The notes: generated by a model from the sequence alone, not told the origin. DNA of 64,000 nucleotides from Halogeometricum sp. S3BR5-2 (GCF_031624635.1 NZ_JAMQOQ010000001.1:930001-994000); one strand, 5' to 3'; positions 51,091 to 60,054 are shown, numbered from the stretch's first letter. Numbers and translations are program-made.

Positions 51091-52275
51091 TCAGTCGACG
51101 GTCATCCCCTCGACCACCTCGAACGCTTCACTTCCGTCGAACCGACGCGGGTCGTACGCTTCTTCGACGCTCTCCCCGCCGAGCATCGCGGCCGCGACGG
51201 CCTCGCCCGAGGCGGGCGCCCACATGAACCCGTGGCCGTGCCACCCGGTGGCGACGAACACGCCCTCGGCGACTTCGCCGAGCAGCGGCTTTCTGTCGGG
51301 CGTCGCCGTGCAGAGGCCCGCCCACGCCCGCGCCACGTCGGCGTCGTAGTTCGCCCGGCGGTCGAGGACGCCCGTCGCCGCCTCGACGAACCAGTCGTCG
51401 CCGTCGCGGGACCACTCGTCGGGGTCGAACTCGACGGCCTCGGTGCCGTCGCCCGCGAGGAGGCCCTCGGGGTGCGGGCGGAAGTACGCCCCCGCCGTCG
51501 CGTCGTAGCAGATGGGACCGTCGTAGGGACGGCGGCTGACGAGCGCCTGCACCCGGTAGGGTTTCGTCGCGAGGGGGACGCCCGCCGCCGCGAGCACCCG
51601 CTTGGTGTGCGCGCCCGCCGCGACGAGCACCGAGTCGTACCGCTCGGTCACCGCGCCGCCCGGACGGACGACGCCCGGCGGGTCGGCGCGGACTCCTACC
51701 TCCTCGCCCGTCCGAATCTCGACGCCCGCCGCGCGGGCGCGGTCGGCCGCCGCCTCGACGTAGGAGGCCGGGTCGGTCCACATCGCGTCCGCGGCGACGG
51801 CGGCCGTCCCCACGTCGTCGGTTCGGAGGGCGTCGCCGAACCGCTCTCGAAGACCGGCGCCGTCCGTCGTCGTCACGTCGCGGCCGTGGGCGCGCATCCG
51901 CTCGGCCGTCTCGGCGACGGCCTCGCCGGTCCGCCCGTCGTCCGCGCGGGCGAGGAACACGTACGGGCAGGGCGTCGTGGAGAAGTCGTTCGCGTCGTCG
52001 GCGTCGAACGCGCGGAACCGCGAGAGGGCGCGCGCGGCCATCCGCACGTCCACGTCCTCGGCGTAGGCGTCGTAGAGGATGCCGGCGGCGCGCGAGGAAG
52101 ACCCCGCGCCGACGGCGTCGCCGCGTTCGTACGCCGTCACCGCCGCGCCCGCCGCCGCGAGGTCGGCCGCGGCCGTGAGTCCGACCGCGCCCGCGCCGAC
52201 GACGGCGACTCGCCGGCCCGACCCGTCCGGAATCTCGAACGGCCGCGCGAAGTCGTCTTCTCGTTCTCCCGTCAT
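51091..52275 (-). CDS. FAD-dependent amino acid/glycine oxidase (DAO family)
   Basis: Flavoprotein of 394 residues: Rossmann FAD motif RVAVVGAGAVGLTAAADLA (about 22-40), GAGSSSRAAGILYDAY (isoalloxazine loop), VLVAAGAHTKRVLAAAG, and a C-terminal flavin-binding segment GVFVATGWHGHGFMWAPASG (about 345-364). The family oxidises D-amino acids, glycine, sarcosine or similar secondary amines. The start overlaps the stop of the creatininase-family gene (ATGA, 52272-52275), so the two form an operon. Creatine/sarcosine breakdown is a tempting joint role, but haloarchaeal creatininase relatives have diverse substrates. Confidence 0.88.
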   Translation of the reverse strand: MTGEREDDFARPFEIPDGSGRRVAVVGAGAVGLTAAADLAAAGAAVTAYERGDAVGAGSSSRAAGILYDAYAEDVDVRMAARALSRFRAFDADDANDFSTTPCPYVFLARADDGRTGEAVAETAERMRAHGRDVTTTDGAGLRERFGDALRTDDVGTAAVAADAMWTDPASYVEAAADRARAAGVEIRTGEEVGVRADPPGVVRPGGAVTERYDSVLVAAGAHTKRVLAAAGVPLATKPYRVQALVSRRPYDGPICYDATAGAYFRPHPEGLLAGDGTEAVEFDPDEWSRDGDDWFVEAATGVLDRRANYDADVARAWAGLCTATPDRKPLLGEVAEGVFVATGWHGHGFMWAPASGEAVAAAMLGGESVEEAYDPRRFDGSEAFEVVEGMTVD

Positions 52276-53045
52276 CGGTGCTCCGCCGGCAGCAGCGACT
52301 CGAACGACCGCTCCGAGAGCCAGTCGATAAGGGTCTCTAAGTCCTCCTGCGCCTCGGTCAGGAGTCGCTCCCCCGCCTCGGCGGACGCGCGGGTGGGGCG
52401 TCCGACGGCGCCGCTGTCGGTGAACTCCGCGGCGTCGACGGGCAGCGACGCGCCCGCGACGGTCGTTCCCCACGAGTCCGCGCCCTCCTCTTCCGCCGCC
52501 GCGAGGGCGTCCTCGCGAACGAGTTCGGGCGCGGCCGCGTAGACCATGCTCGTCTCCATCTCGTCGGCGTGCCCGATTCCCTCGGTGCCGAACAACTCCT
52601 CCGCCGTCCCGTCGAGATTCGACCACCAGTTCCACGGGACGACGAACGCCGTCTCCTCGCTCCGAAGGCGGCGGGCGGCGCGTTCGAGGGCGTCGTCGTT
52701 GCCGCCGTGGCCGTTGGCGACGACGACTTTTCGAAGGCCGTGGGCCGCGAGGCTCTCGACGGTCTCCTCGACGTACGCCGCGAACGTCTCCGGCGAGACG
52801 GCGAGCGTTCCGTCGAACTGCCGGTGGTGGTCGCTCACGCCGACGGGAATCGGCGGCAGGAGGATGGCGTCCTCGCGGTCGACCGACTGGGCGACTGCGC
52901 GGGCGGCGAGGTAGTCGGTGCCGAGGGGGAGCGCCGGTCCGTGCTGTTCTATCGCGCCCGTCGGCAGGACGGCGACCGAGGCGTCCTCGAATCGCTCGGC
53001 GGCGGTGGTCGTCGTGTGCTCCTGAAGGTGCGGCGAACGTTCCAT
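52272..53045 (-). CDS. Creatininase-family amidohydrolase
   Basis: Metal-dependent amidohydrolase of 257 residues: VLPTGAIEQHGPALPLGTDY (Glu, His and Asp metal ligands, about 27-46), KVVVANGHGGNDDALERAA (about 107-125) and IGHADEMETSMVYAAAP with the ligand Glu (about 160). Relatives open creatinine, formamido-pyrimidine (ArfB-type) or guanidino rings. The motif set is complete, so it is probably active. First gene of a two-gene operon with the FAD oxidase. ATG at 53045. Confidence 0.9.
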   Translation of the reverse strand: MERSPHLQEHTTTTAAERFEDASVAVLPTGAIEQHGPALPLGTDYLAARAVAQSVDREDAILLPPIPVGVSDHHRQFDGTLAVSPETFAAYVEETVESLAAHGLRKVVVANGHGGNDDALERAARRLRSEETAFVVPWNWWSNLDGTAEELFGTEGIGHADEMETSMVYAAAPELVREDALAAAEEEGADSWGTTVAGASLPVDAAEFTDSGAVGRPTRASAEAGERLLTEAQEDLETLIDWLSERSFESLLPAEHR

Positions 53046-53095
53046 CGTAGTCGTCGCTCGTCCGGACGCTACTTATTCTTCGACGAATCGGCGGT

Positions 53096-53413
53096 TCAGA
53101 CGGCGGTCGTGAGGAGATACCCGGCGACGACCGAGAGGAGCAGTCCGCCCGCGACGACGCCCGCGACTTCGAACCAGCGGCGGGGCGCGCGGTCGCTCCC
53201 GCGGTCCACCGAATCCGGGCGAACGTAGAGAAGCGCGCCGAACGCGCCCGAGACGACGGCCGCGCCGAACCAGCCGGCCACCTCGACAGAGAGACCCGCC
53301 GAGAGCAGCCCCCACCCGGAGAGTGCGAGGAAGTAGAGCGCCGGGACCGCCTGCGTCAGCGCGAGGAAGTCCGCGCGAGCGATTCGGACGGGAGCGGACT
53401 CGGTCGACTCCAT
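53096..53413 (-). CDS. Small membrane protein, three hydrophobic segments
   Basis: Protein of 105 residues with hydrophobic segments at about 18-38 (LALTQAVPALYFLALSGWGL), 45-63 and 85-104, separated by a charged loop (RPDSVDRGSDRAPRRWFEV). No family is recognised; the small size suggests an accessory or haloarchaea-specific protein. ATG at 53413, 50 bases upstream of the creatininase start on the same strand, so possibly in the same transcript. Confidence 0.7.
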   Translation of the reverse strand: MESTESAPVRIARADFLALTQAVPALYFLALSGWGLLSAGLSVEVAGWFGAAVVSGAFGALLYVRPDSVDRGSDRAPRRWFEVAGVVAGGLLLSVVAGYLLTTAV

Positions 53414-53458
53414 GAGAGGACGACGTGTCGGACGAGTAATAAGATGTCGGACGCGAGA

Positions 53459-54241
53459 CTACTCCGAGAACTCCTCGACGCCGCGGGCGGGGTAGCCGAC
53501 GACGAGGTCCGCGCCCGCCTCCTTTATCGAGGAGACGCGGTCGCGGACCGTCTCGACGTCGCCGACGAGGGCGTAGTCGCGGACGGCTTTCCCGAGCACC
53601 TCGCGGGCGCGGCCCTCGGCCCGGGCGTCCGTCGCCGCGTCGGACGGGAGCGCCTTCGCCACGGGCCGGCGGCGGGCGGCGTAGGCGCCGACGCCGTCCA
53701 GAATCTCGTCCTCGTCGTCGGCGAGCACCGTCGGCGCGTAGACGGCGATTTCGCCGTCGTACCCCGTCGCGCGGAGGGCGCGGAGGTCCGCCTCCGTCGA
53801 CCGCGAGAGCAGTTCGTACTGCGTCCCGCCGGCGGCGAGGGCGACGCGTTCGACGCCCTCGGTACCGACCCACGCGTCCGGCGCGCGTTCGAGGCCGGCG
53901 GCGAGGCGCGGCGCGACGGCGCGGCGGCGTTCCTCCTCGGAGAGGTAGGCGGCGTGGCCGGCGACGAAGACGCGGCGAACGTCTTGCGGAACCCAGTCCC
54001 AGAGGCTGTCGTCCCCCGTCGGGTCGAAGCCGTCGGCGCGGACGGGCATCGTGAGGCGGACCTCTCGGTCGGCCGCGAGTTCGCGCAGCACCTCGGCGTC
54101 CGGGAGGTGCTCGCGGCCCTCGTAGTCGACGGCGACGGTGTCGAACGGCGTGTCGAGGGCCGCCCGCACGTCGCACTCTTTCGGCTTCAGGGCCACCGCG
54201 TCGAGACCCGTCCGCGAGACGGCGCACTCACCGGTCAACAT
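53459..54241 (-). CDS. Haloarchaeal protein resembling a luciferase-like monooxygenase C-terminus
   Basis: Protein of 260 residues of a haloarchaeal family I recall as DUF7388. It looks like a TIM-barrel (VRLTMPVRADGFDPTGDD; VRRVFVAGHAAYLSEEERR; YDGEIAVYAPTVLADDEDEI). The end, RDYALVGDVETVRDRVSSIKEAGADLVVGYP, resembles the F420-dependent luciferase-like (LLM/MER) C-terminal pattern. No cofactor-binding residue can be assigned confidently. ATG at 54241. The gap 54242-54449 carries promoters and nothing else I can recognise. Confidence 0.65.
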   Translation of the reverse strand: MLTGECAVSRTGLDAVALKPKECDVRAALDTPFDTVAVDYEGREHLPDAEVLRELAADREVRLTMPVRADGFDPTGDDSLWDWVPQDVRRVFVAGHAAYLSEEERRRAVAPRLAAGLERAPDAWVGTEGVERVALAAGGTQYELLSRSTEADLRALRATGYDGEIAVYAPTVLADDEDEILDGVGAYAARRRPVAKALPSDAATDARAEGRAREVLGKAVRDYALVGDVETVRDRVSSIKEAGADLVVGYPARGVEEFSE

Positions 54242-54449
54242 CGTGTATCACTACTCACGGGAAGAGAACTATCGTCGTCGCGGAACTCGATCCATCGTCT
54301 GTGCGACCATGTGACCTCTCGTTGCCGACCGGACGGCATAAACGCGTCGCTCAGGGTCACTTCTTGCCTACGGGCGTTTTCACGAACTGGGACTCGGTTC
54401 CGAGTTACTTGTCCCTTCCCCCGCAACGACTAGGTGTGTGGTGAGCACG

Positions 54450-54974
54450 ATGGCGACCGACGCGTCGGTACGACCGCGAGAACTGCTCGATTTCGACCTC
54501 GGGAACACGGCGGCCGGTTACTGGGTGGCGGTGCTGCGCGTCGTCACCGGCTACTGGTTCCTGCAGTCGGGGCTCGGAAAACTGCTGGCGGCCGAACCGT
54601 TCGACGCCACCGGATGGCTGGTGAACGGGACGCAGGGGAGTCCCGTCCACGGCTTCTTCGCGTGGGTCGGCGGGACGCCGTGGCTGATGGAGGTGGTGAA
54701 CGTCGCCGTGCCCGTCGGGGAGACGCTCATCGGACTGGGTCTCCTCCTCGGCGCCCTGGTCCGACTGGCCAGCCTGTTCGGGGCGTTCCTGATGACGTGG
54801 TTCTACCTCGGGAACGCCGAGTGGGGGCACGGACTGGTCAACGGCGACCTGTTCGGTCTGCTGCTGTTCGTCACCCTCGGCCTCCTCGGCGCGGGGCGCG
54901 TCCTCGGCGTGGACGCCTACCTCGAACGGATGGAGTTCGGGCGGACGCGCGCGGCGAAGGCCGTCCTCGGTTGA
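54450..54974 (+). CDS. DoxX-family membrane protein
   Basis: Protein of about 174 residues with four membrane segments. AVLRVVTGYWFLQSGLGKLL near the N-terminus is the DoxX signature, followed by an outer loop (GTQGSPVHGFFAWVGGTPWL), AVPVGETLIGLGLLLGALVR and NGDLFGLLLFVTLGLLGAGR. In Acidianus DoxDA is a thiosulfate:quinone oxidoreductase; general DoxX proteins have unclear redox or membrane roles. I chose ATG 54450 (MATDAS); tandem GTG codons at 54438 and 54441 are alternatives. A short cytosolic C-terminus follows. Confidence 0.82.
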   Translation: MATDASVRPRELLDFDLGNTAAGYWVAVLRVVTGYWFLQSGLGKLLAAEPFDATGWLVNGTQGSPVHGFFAWVGGTPWLMEVVNVAVPVGETLIGLGLLLGALVRLASLFGAFLMTWFYLGNAEWGHGLVNGDLFGLLLFVTLGLLGAGRVLGVDAYLERMEFGRTRAAKAVLG

Positions 54975-55020
54975 GGGGGAGCGAGCGGCCGCGGCCGCGC
55001 GTCTCTGTTCTTCTGTGACC

Positions 55021-55620
55021 CTACAGCGGCAGTTCCGCGTCCGGGTCGACCACCCGGTCGGGTTCGGGCGGCGCCTCCCAGTCGGTGGCGAGTTCGAGCA
55101 GTTGGACGAGCATCCGACCCGTCGCCCCCCAGACGGTGTAGCCGTCGACGTGGAAGAAGTGGATGCGGTGGTCGCCGTACTGGGGGTGCATCCGCTGTTC
55201 GGACTCGTAGTTGTCCAGATTCGTCAGGTCCGACTCCGCGAGGACGGCTATCTCGGCCACCTCGCGTTCGTCGGGGTCGTACTCCCTGTCGGGGACGCGC
55301 GCGACGAACGGCGTCACGGAGTAGTCGGTGACGGTGCCGATGTCGTCGAGTCGGCCGAAGAACTCGACTTCGTCGCGGAGGAGGCCGATCTCCTCGTACG
55401 CCTCGCGGAGCGCCGTCTCGCGCAGGTCCTCGTCGCTCGGTTCCCGGCCGCCGCCGGGGAAACTCATCTGGCCGGGGTGCTCGCCGAGGTGGTCCGCCCG
55501 CTTCGTGAACAGGACGTGGTCCTCGCCGTCGCGGACGAGGACGGGGGCGACGACGGCCGCCTGCCGGTCCGCGTCCGCTACCGTCTCGGCGTCGTGCGAC
55601 GACACCCGCGAGAGGTCCAT
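55021..55620 (-). CDS. NUDIX hydrolase (CoA pyrophosphatase type)
   Basis: Protein of 199 residues with a complete Nudix box: GGGREPSDEDLRETALREAY followed by EEIGL (about 57-80), and the preceding HLGEHPGQMSFPGG, the UPF0035 signature of CoA diphosphatases (NudL/PCD1 type). Later segments YSVTPFVARVPDREY and FHVDGYTVWGATGRML agree. Likely cleaves CoA or oxidised CoA; other nucleoside diphosphate substrates are possible. ATG at 55620. Convergent with the DoxX gene, 46 bases away. Confidence 0.92.
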   Translation of the reverse strand: MDLSRVSSHDAETVADADRQAAVVAPVLVRDGEDHVLFTKRADHLGEHPGQMSFPGGGREPSDEDLRETALREAYEEIGLLRDEVEFFGRLDDIGTVTDYSVTPFVARVPDREYDPDEREVAEIAVLAESDLTNLDNYESEQRMHPQYGDHRIHFFHVDGYTVWGATGRMLVQLLELATDWEAPPEPDRVVDPDAELPL

Positions 55621-55696
55621 GGTGGTTCGAACCGTCGGAGGCGCTTAGCCTTAGCTCTCGCGGCGAGCCGACTTCTATGCGGATTAAACGGGATAG

Positions 55697-56218
55697 TCAG
55701 TCGAGCGCTGCCTCTAACCGCGAGCGAACCGACTCGACGTCTGTGCCTGTCTCGCCGCTCACGTCCACGTTCGCGCCGTCGGATGCCCACAGTTCCGCGT
55801 CGTAGGTCACGTCGAGGAGACGTTCGATGCGCGCCTCGTCGCCCGCCCTGACGGCCGCCTCGGCGTCCCGCCGCAGGCGGGCGAGGGCCGCGTCGGCGGC
55901 CGCCCCGCGGTCGACCGTTCGCCGGTCCAGGTCGAGGATGTGCGGCAGGTCCTCGGCGTTCTCGGGGAGCGACGGGAACGCCGCCGGGCCGGGGACGAGG
56001 AGTTCGGCGCCGTCGCCGTCGCCGTCGCGGTCGTACGCGACGAGGTAGTACTCGCGCACCGCGTCCTCCACCGCCGCCGACAGCGCCTCCGCGTCGGCGT
56101 CCCGCCCCTGCTTGAACGCGAGTTCGTCCAGCGCGCGCCGGAGTTCCGCCCGGGAGAGCGCACCGAACAGGTCGACGACGCCGGCGAGGTCGTCGTACAG
56201 CGCCTCGGCGTCGGTCAC
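55697..56218 (-). CDS. Haloarchaeal conserved protein coupled to the GT81-like gene
   Basis: Soluble, acidic protein of 173 residues (a family I recall as DUF7109). It is mainly helical: EALYDDLAGVVDLFGALSRA, AELRRALDELAFKQGRDADA, AALARLRRDAEAAVRAGDEA. A short beta part, REYYLVAYDRDG, LLVPGPAAFPSLPE, lies in the middle. No catalytic motif. The GTG start at 56218 overlaps the stop of the glycosyltransferase (GTGA, 56215-56218), so it is translationally coupled and may be a partner of that enzyme; this is inference from arrangement. Confidence 0.72.
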   Translation of the reverse strand: MTDAEALYDDLAGVVDLFGALSRAELRRALDELAFKQGRDADAEALSAAVEDAVREYYLVAYDRDGDGDGAELLVPGPAAFPSLPENAEDLPHILDLDRRTVDRGAAADAALARLRRDAEAAVRAGDEARIERLLDVTYDAELWASDGANVDVSGETGTDVESVRSRLEAALD

Positions 56219-57312
56219 GACGACACCTCCTCGGCGTCTCGCTCGGCGGCGGCGACGACGTCCGCGGGGTCGAACGGCGCGTCCGACCACGCGGGCAGGC
56301 GGCGGTCCTCGCCCTCGGGTTCGACCACGGCGTCGGCGTAGGCGGCCACCTGTTCGCGCTCGCCCGCCCGGTCGAACGCGAAGTCGTTGAACGCCGCGTC
56401 GGCGGCGTACTGGTCGACCAGTCGGAGCGCCGCCTCGCGGTAGCGGTCGGGGAGCGTCCCGAAGTCGGGGTCGACGCCGCGGTCCGCGAGCGTCCGGAAC
56501 AGCGTCTCGCCGACCGACTCGCTCATATCGGAGAGGCCGGTCGGCCCGGAGACGGCCCGGTGGTCGTGCTCGTAGGCGCCGAGGTCCACCTGCGCCGTCC
56601 CGTCGAAGCCGACGGCGTCGAACGCGCCGCCGAGGACGCCGACTTCGAGCCCCCACGACCGCGGCGCGCGGAGCGACCGGGCCACCTCGCTCGTCGCGGC
56701 GAACTCGCCGGAGAGCGCGTACCGGAAGGCGTCGAGGTAGTCGACGACGGGCGCGCGCGTCTCGTCGGCCAGCGCGCGGACCAGCGGCGCGTAGAACAGG
56801 CGGAACAGCCGACCGTACAGGCGGCCGTCCTCGACGCGGGCGTAGTAGCCCTTCGAGAAGCCGTAGCCGTGAGCGAGGGGGAAGAGCAGGCGGGGGACGT
56901 ACGAGCGGTCGTACGTCTTCGTGTCGGCGTCGTGGACGACGACGAACTCCTCCTCGGCGGCGCGGCCGAGGGCCAGCCATACGTCGCGTCCCTTTCCCCT
57001 GACTCCGTTCAGTCCCTCCGCGTCGAGCAGGTCCGAGACGCGCGGCCCGTCGCACCACAGCACTTCGAGGGGGAGGTCGTACTCCGAGAGCCACTCGCGG
57101 AACGGTCCGACGCGCTCGGCCGGCGCGCGGAGGGGGACGACCACGCGGGCGGGGTCGACGCCTTCGAGCGTCGAGAGGACGCGGTCGGCCGCCAGCCCCG
57201 CGTACTCGCGTTCGGTCATCGGGACGACCACCGCCGCCCGCGCCGTCGGCGCGTCGGGCACCGGGTCCGAGAGGTCGTGAAGCGTCGTCACCCGCTCCTG
57301 CACGTACTCCAT
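56215..57312 (-). CDS. GT81-like glycosyltransferase (glucosyl-3-phosphoglycerate synthase type)
   Basis: GT-A glycosyltransferase of 365 residues. Motifs similar to GpgS/MpgS: AAVVVPMTEREYAGLAADRV (N-term), VVVHDADTKTYDRSYVPRLL with a DxD equivalent (about 125-144), FSKGYYARVEDGRLYGRLFR (about 155-174), and WGLEVGVLGGAFDAVGFDG (about 222-240). GpgS transfers glucose from a nucleotide sugar to 3-phosphoglycerate, leading to glucosylglycerate, an osmolyte or precursor; that reaction here is inferred from the motif pattern, and no phosphatase gene is adjacent. ATG at 57312; it overlaps the downstream gene by four bases. Confidence 0.8.
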   Translation of the reverse strand: MEYVQERVTTLHDLSDPVPDAPTARAAVVVPMTEREYAGLAADRVLSTLEGVDPARVVVPLRAPAERVGPFREWLSEYDLPLEVLWCDGPRVSDLLDAEGLNGVRGKGRDVWLALGRAAEEEFVVVHDADTKTYDRSYVPRLLFPLAHGYGFSKGYYARVEDGRLYGRLFRLFYAPLVRALADETRAPVVDYLDAFRYALSGEFAATSEVARSLRAPRSWGLEVGVLGGAFDAVGFDGTAQVDLGAYEHDHRAVSGPTGLSDMSESVGETLFRTLADRGVDPDFGTLPDRYREAALRLVDQYAADAAFNDFAFDRAGEREQVAAYADAVVEPEGEDRRLPAWSDAPFDPADVVAAAERDAEEVSS

Positions 57313-57361
57313 CGGCCGACAGTGAGGACCGCCCGAAGAAAAGCGGGCGGGTCTCCGTCCG

Positions 57362-58594
57362 TCAGTTCGGGAGTCTGTCGAGACGCTGGAGTGCGAGCAG
57401 CGCGCTCACGACGACGGCGAGGCCGAGCGAGAGCCCCGTGAAGATGGCGTCGTACGAGAGGCCGCCGGGCGGAAGCGGTTCGACGACCGGCAGCAGGGCC
57501 GTCGCGGCGCGGACGACGTCGTAGGCGCCGTGGCCCTCGCGGAGCACCCCGACGGCGGAGGACCCCGTGGCCTGCACGATCATCATCCCGGCGGAGTAGA
57601 CGGCGTAGGCGCTGCCGCGGTGTTGGTCGGGGAGCGTGTCGAGCAGGTAGGTGTCGAGCGCCGGAAAGAGGCTGTGAACGACGTAGCCGACGACGGCCGT
57701 GAGGAGGAGGATGGGGACGAGGCTGGTGGCCGCCGTCAGCGCGAGGACGGCGACGACGAACACGACGACGATGGAGAGGAGATACGGCACCTGCGGCAGG
57801 CGGTCGGCGAGGCGCCCCGAGACGAAGAAGGCGGGGACGCCCGCGGCGAACAGCAGCGTCAGCGTGTTCTTCGCCGTCGCGCTTCCCAGCCCCTTCGTCT
57901 GCATGTACAGTTCGTAGAAGTTGAACAGCCCCTGCCAGACGAACCCGGTGGTGCCGAGGATGGCGACGCCGAGGAGGATGACCCGCCACTGGGCCCGCGC
58001 GGCGCCGAGGAGGTCCCTGTCGGCCGCGCCCGCCGCCGGGAGTTCGGTGCGCCGGGCGGTGCGGTAGAAGGCGACGGTGGCGAGGAAGGCGGCGACGCCG
58101 ATACAGACGAAGACGACGCGCCACTCGACGAACACGGAGAGGACGAGCGTGACGAACGGCGCGGCGATGACGGCGGCGAGTTGGGCGGCGGTGCCGTGGA
58201 TTCCCAGCGCCCGCCCGACGCGCTCGGGGTAGAGTTCGCTCACGAGGGGGTTGGCGGCGACCAAGTAGACGCCCGAGGAGAGGCCCATCAGGAGGGCGCC
58301 GGCGCCCACCATGACGATGGAGTCGGCGGCAGCGGTGAACGCGGAGGCGACGGTGAGTATCCCGCCGGTGGCGAGGACGACGCGGTGGCGGGGGACGCGT
58401 GTCAGGAGCCACCCGGTCGGGAGGCGGGGGACGGCGCTGCCGACCCACACGAGCGTCGCGACGAGGCCGGCCGTCGCCTCCCCGATGCCGAAGACGGCGA
58501 TGAACTCCTCTAAGAGGGGGGCGAATATCACCCGCGCGAGGTTGACGAGCAGCACCATCGAGCAGAGCGTTCCGAACAGCCGACCTCGTGACAC
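57362..58594 (-). CDS. Major facilitator superfamily transporter
   Basis: Protein of 410 residues with about twelve membrane segments. WVGSAVPRLPTGWLLTRVPRHR between helices 2 and 3 is the MFS motif A region, and PERVGRALGIHGTAAQLAAV and LPDQHRGSAYAVYSAGMM resemble the repeats at helices 4-5 and 10-11. No substrate can be inferred. I chose GTG at 58594 (SRGRLFGTLCSMVLLVNLAR follows): the first helix needs these residues, and the next in-frame ATG would truncate it. The frame upstream is basic noise. Confidence 0.85.
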   Translation of the reverse strand: MSRGRLFGTLCSMVLLVNLARVIFAPLLEEFIAVFGIGEATAGLVATLVWVGSAVPRLPTGWLLTRVPRHRVVLATGGILTVASAFTAAADSIVMVGAGALLMGLSSGVYLVAANPLVSELYPERVGRALGIHGTAAQLAAVIAAPFVTLVLSVFVEWRVVFVCIGVAAFLATVAFYRTARRTELPAAGAADRDLLGAARAQWRVILLGVAILGTTGFVWQGLFNFYELYMQTKGLGSATAKNTLTLLFAAGVPAFFVSGRLADRLPQVPYLLSIVVVFVVAVLALTAATSLVPILLLTAVVGYVVHSLFPALDTYLLDTLPDQHRGSAYAVYSAGMMIVQATGSSAVGVLREGHGAYDVVRAATALLPVVEPLPPGGLSYDAIFTGLSLGLAVVVSALLALQRLDRLPN

Positions 58595-58742
58595 GCCCGT
58601 GCGTTTCGCTCCGGGGGGGTCAAGCGTTCCGGAACGCCGCTCCCGCGCTCTGACCCGCCCTCGAAACCGCCCGACGACGAGCGTGCGAATCGGTGTCATC
58701 TCCCAGCGACTTTTTAAGTAACGCTGACAAAACCCAAGCGGT

Positions 58743-58913
58743 ATGAAAACGACGCGGAAGGGGTTGCGCGAGGGGGAACTGGAGAAAGATACGTACGACC
58801 GCCTCGCGTGCAGCGAGTGCGGGGAGACGCTGAAGACGCGGAACGACCCCGAGGAGGTGTTCTCGGTTCGGACCTGTCCCGACTGCGGCACCGAGTGGAA
58901 GGAACTGGGCTGA
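58743..58913 (+). CDS. 56-residue zinc-finger mini-protein (HVO_0758-like)
   Basis: Small protein with KTTRKGLREGELEKDTYDRL followed by a zinc ribbon: CSECGETLKT and CPDCGTEWKELG, two CxxC knuckles. Sequence and length strongly recall the Haloferax volcanii HVO_0758 family of zinc-finger mini-proteins. Function is unsettled; probably nucleic-acid or protein binding. ATG at 58743; TATA element TTTTTAAGTA (58711-58720) lies 23-32 bases upstream, and the MFS gene diverges from it. It ends 6 bases from the convergent aldo/keto reductase stop. Confidence 0.85.
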   Translation: MKTTRKGLREGELEKDTYDRLACSECGETLKTRNDPEEVFSVRTCPDCGTEWKELG

Positions 58914-58919
58914 GCGCGT

Positions 58920-60014
58920 CTACTCGAACACCGCGTCGAACGCGCGGGCGCCGAGCGGTTCGAAGGTGCCGGCGGCGACGTTCTCCGCGACGTGTTCGGG
59001 CGACCCGGTGCCGACGAGGGCACCCGTGACGCCGGGTGCGCTCCGCGCGAAGTTGAGCGCTCGCTGCGCGGGCGTCTCCCCCGAGAGCTGTTCGTCTATC
59101 GGCGAGGGAATCGAGTCGACGAGGTCGCCCTGCGAGAGGCTGGCGCTGGCGAACGCGTCGAGGCCGCTCTCCTGGACGTACCTGAGCGCGCTCACGTCCT
59201 CGTCCTCCTCGGGGTGGCGGTGCGCCTCGACGGTGAACGCGTCGGCCATCCGCACGTTGAACGGGAGTTGGACGGCCGCGAACCCGCAGTCGTCGGCGCC
59301 CGCGGACTCCGCGGCGCGTTCGGCGCGCGCGACGACTTCCGGCAGCGAGAGATAGCTGTCGTGGCCGCGCGGGACGCGGAACGCCTCCCACGTCGCCACG
59401 CCGTAGACGCCCAACTCGCCCGCGAGGCGGCGCTCCTCAAGCGTCTCGAACGCCGCCTCCAACTGGTCGTAGACGTCCTCTCTCGACCGCTCGGTCAACT
59501 GCGTCTCGGGATTGTGGACGTAGTAGCAGTCGATTTTCTCGACCCGGAGGTTCTCCAGCGAGCGGTCGAACATCGCGTCCAGAAAGCCGGGCGCGATGCA
59601 GTGGCTCCCGCGGGCCAAGTCGTCGGCGTCGACGAGGCCGGTCCGGACGAACTCGTCGCGGACGTACGCGCCGGGGTCGTCGGGGCGCGAGCCGTCGAAC
59701 GGGACGAACCCGCCCTTCGTCGCGACGACGACTTCCTCGCGGGAGACGTCCGCGGCTTCGAGGGCGTCGCCGACGGCGCGTTCGCTGCGCTGACAGCGGT
59801 AGTTTATCGCCGTGTCGAGGAGGTTGACGCCCGATTCGAGCGCCTCCGTCATCGCCTCGCGGTAGCGTACGTCGGCCTCGTCCGTCGGGTCGCCGAGGTA
59901 GGTGCCGAGGCCGATGCTGGAGACGACGCCCGGCCCGAACCGACGGAAGTACGTCCGCGCGAACGCGTCGCCGAATCGGTCGCGATACTCCCACGTGCCG
60001 GCTGTCGTCGCCAT
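58920..60014 (-). CDS. Aldo/keto reductase
   Basis: NADPH-dependent TIM-barrel oxidoreductase of 364 residues. The catalytic tetrad is visible: Asp and Tyr in LLDTAINYRCQRSERAVGDAL (about 66-85), Lys in VVVATKGGFVP (about 100) and His in CYYVHNPETQLTE (about 166). The C-terminal coenzyme-binding region GVTGALVGTGSPEHVAENV is present. It belongs to the longer AKRs with an insertion around DPGAYVRDEFVRTGLVD (about 112-128). Substrate unknown. ATG at 60014. Confidence 0.92.
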   Translation of the reverse strand: MATTAGTWEYRDRFGDAFARTYFRRFGPGVVSSIGLGTYLGDPTDEADVRYREAMTEALESGVNLLDTAINYRCQRSERAVGDALEAADVSREEVVVATKGGFVPFDGSRPDDPGAYVRDEFVRTGLVDADDLARGSHCIAPGFLDAMFDRSLENLRVEKIDCYYVHNPETQLTERSREDVYDQLEAAFETLEERRLAGELGVYGVATWEAFRVPRGHDSYLSLPEVVARAERAAESAGADDCGFAAVQLPFNVRMADAFTVEAHRHPEEDEDVSALRYVQESGLDAFASASLSQGDLVDSIPSPIDEQLSGETPAQRALNFARSAPGVTGALVGTGSPEHVAENVAAGTFEPLGARAFDAVFE

Positions 60015-60054
60015 GGGCGGGGTAGGGCGCGGGCGGGTAAACGCGCTCTGGTCG

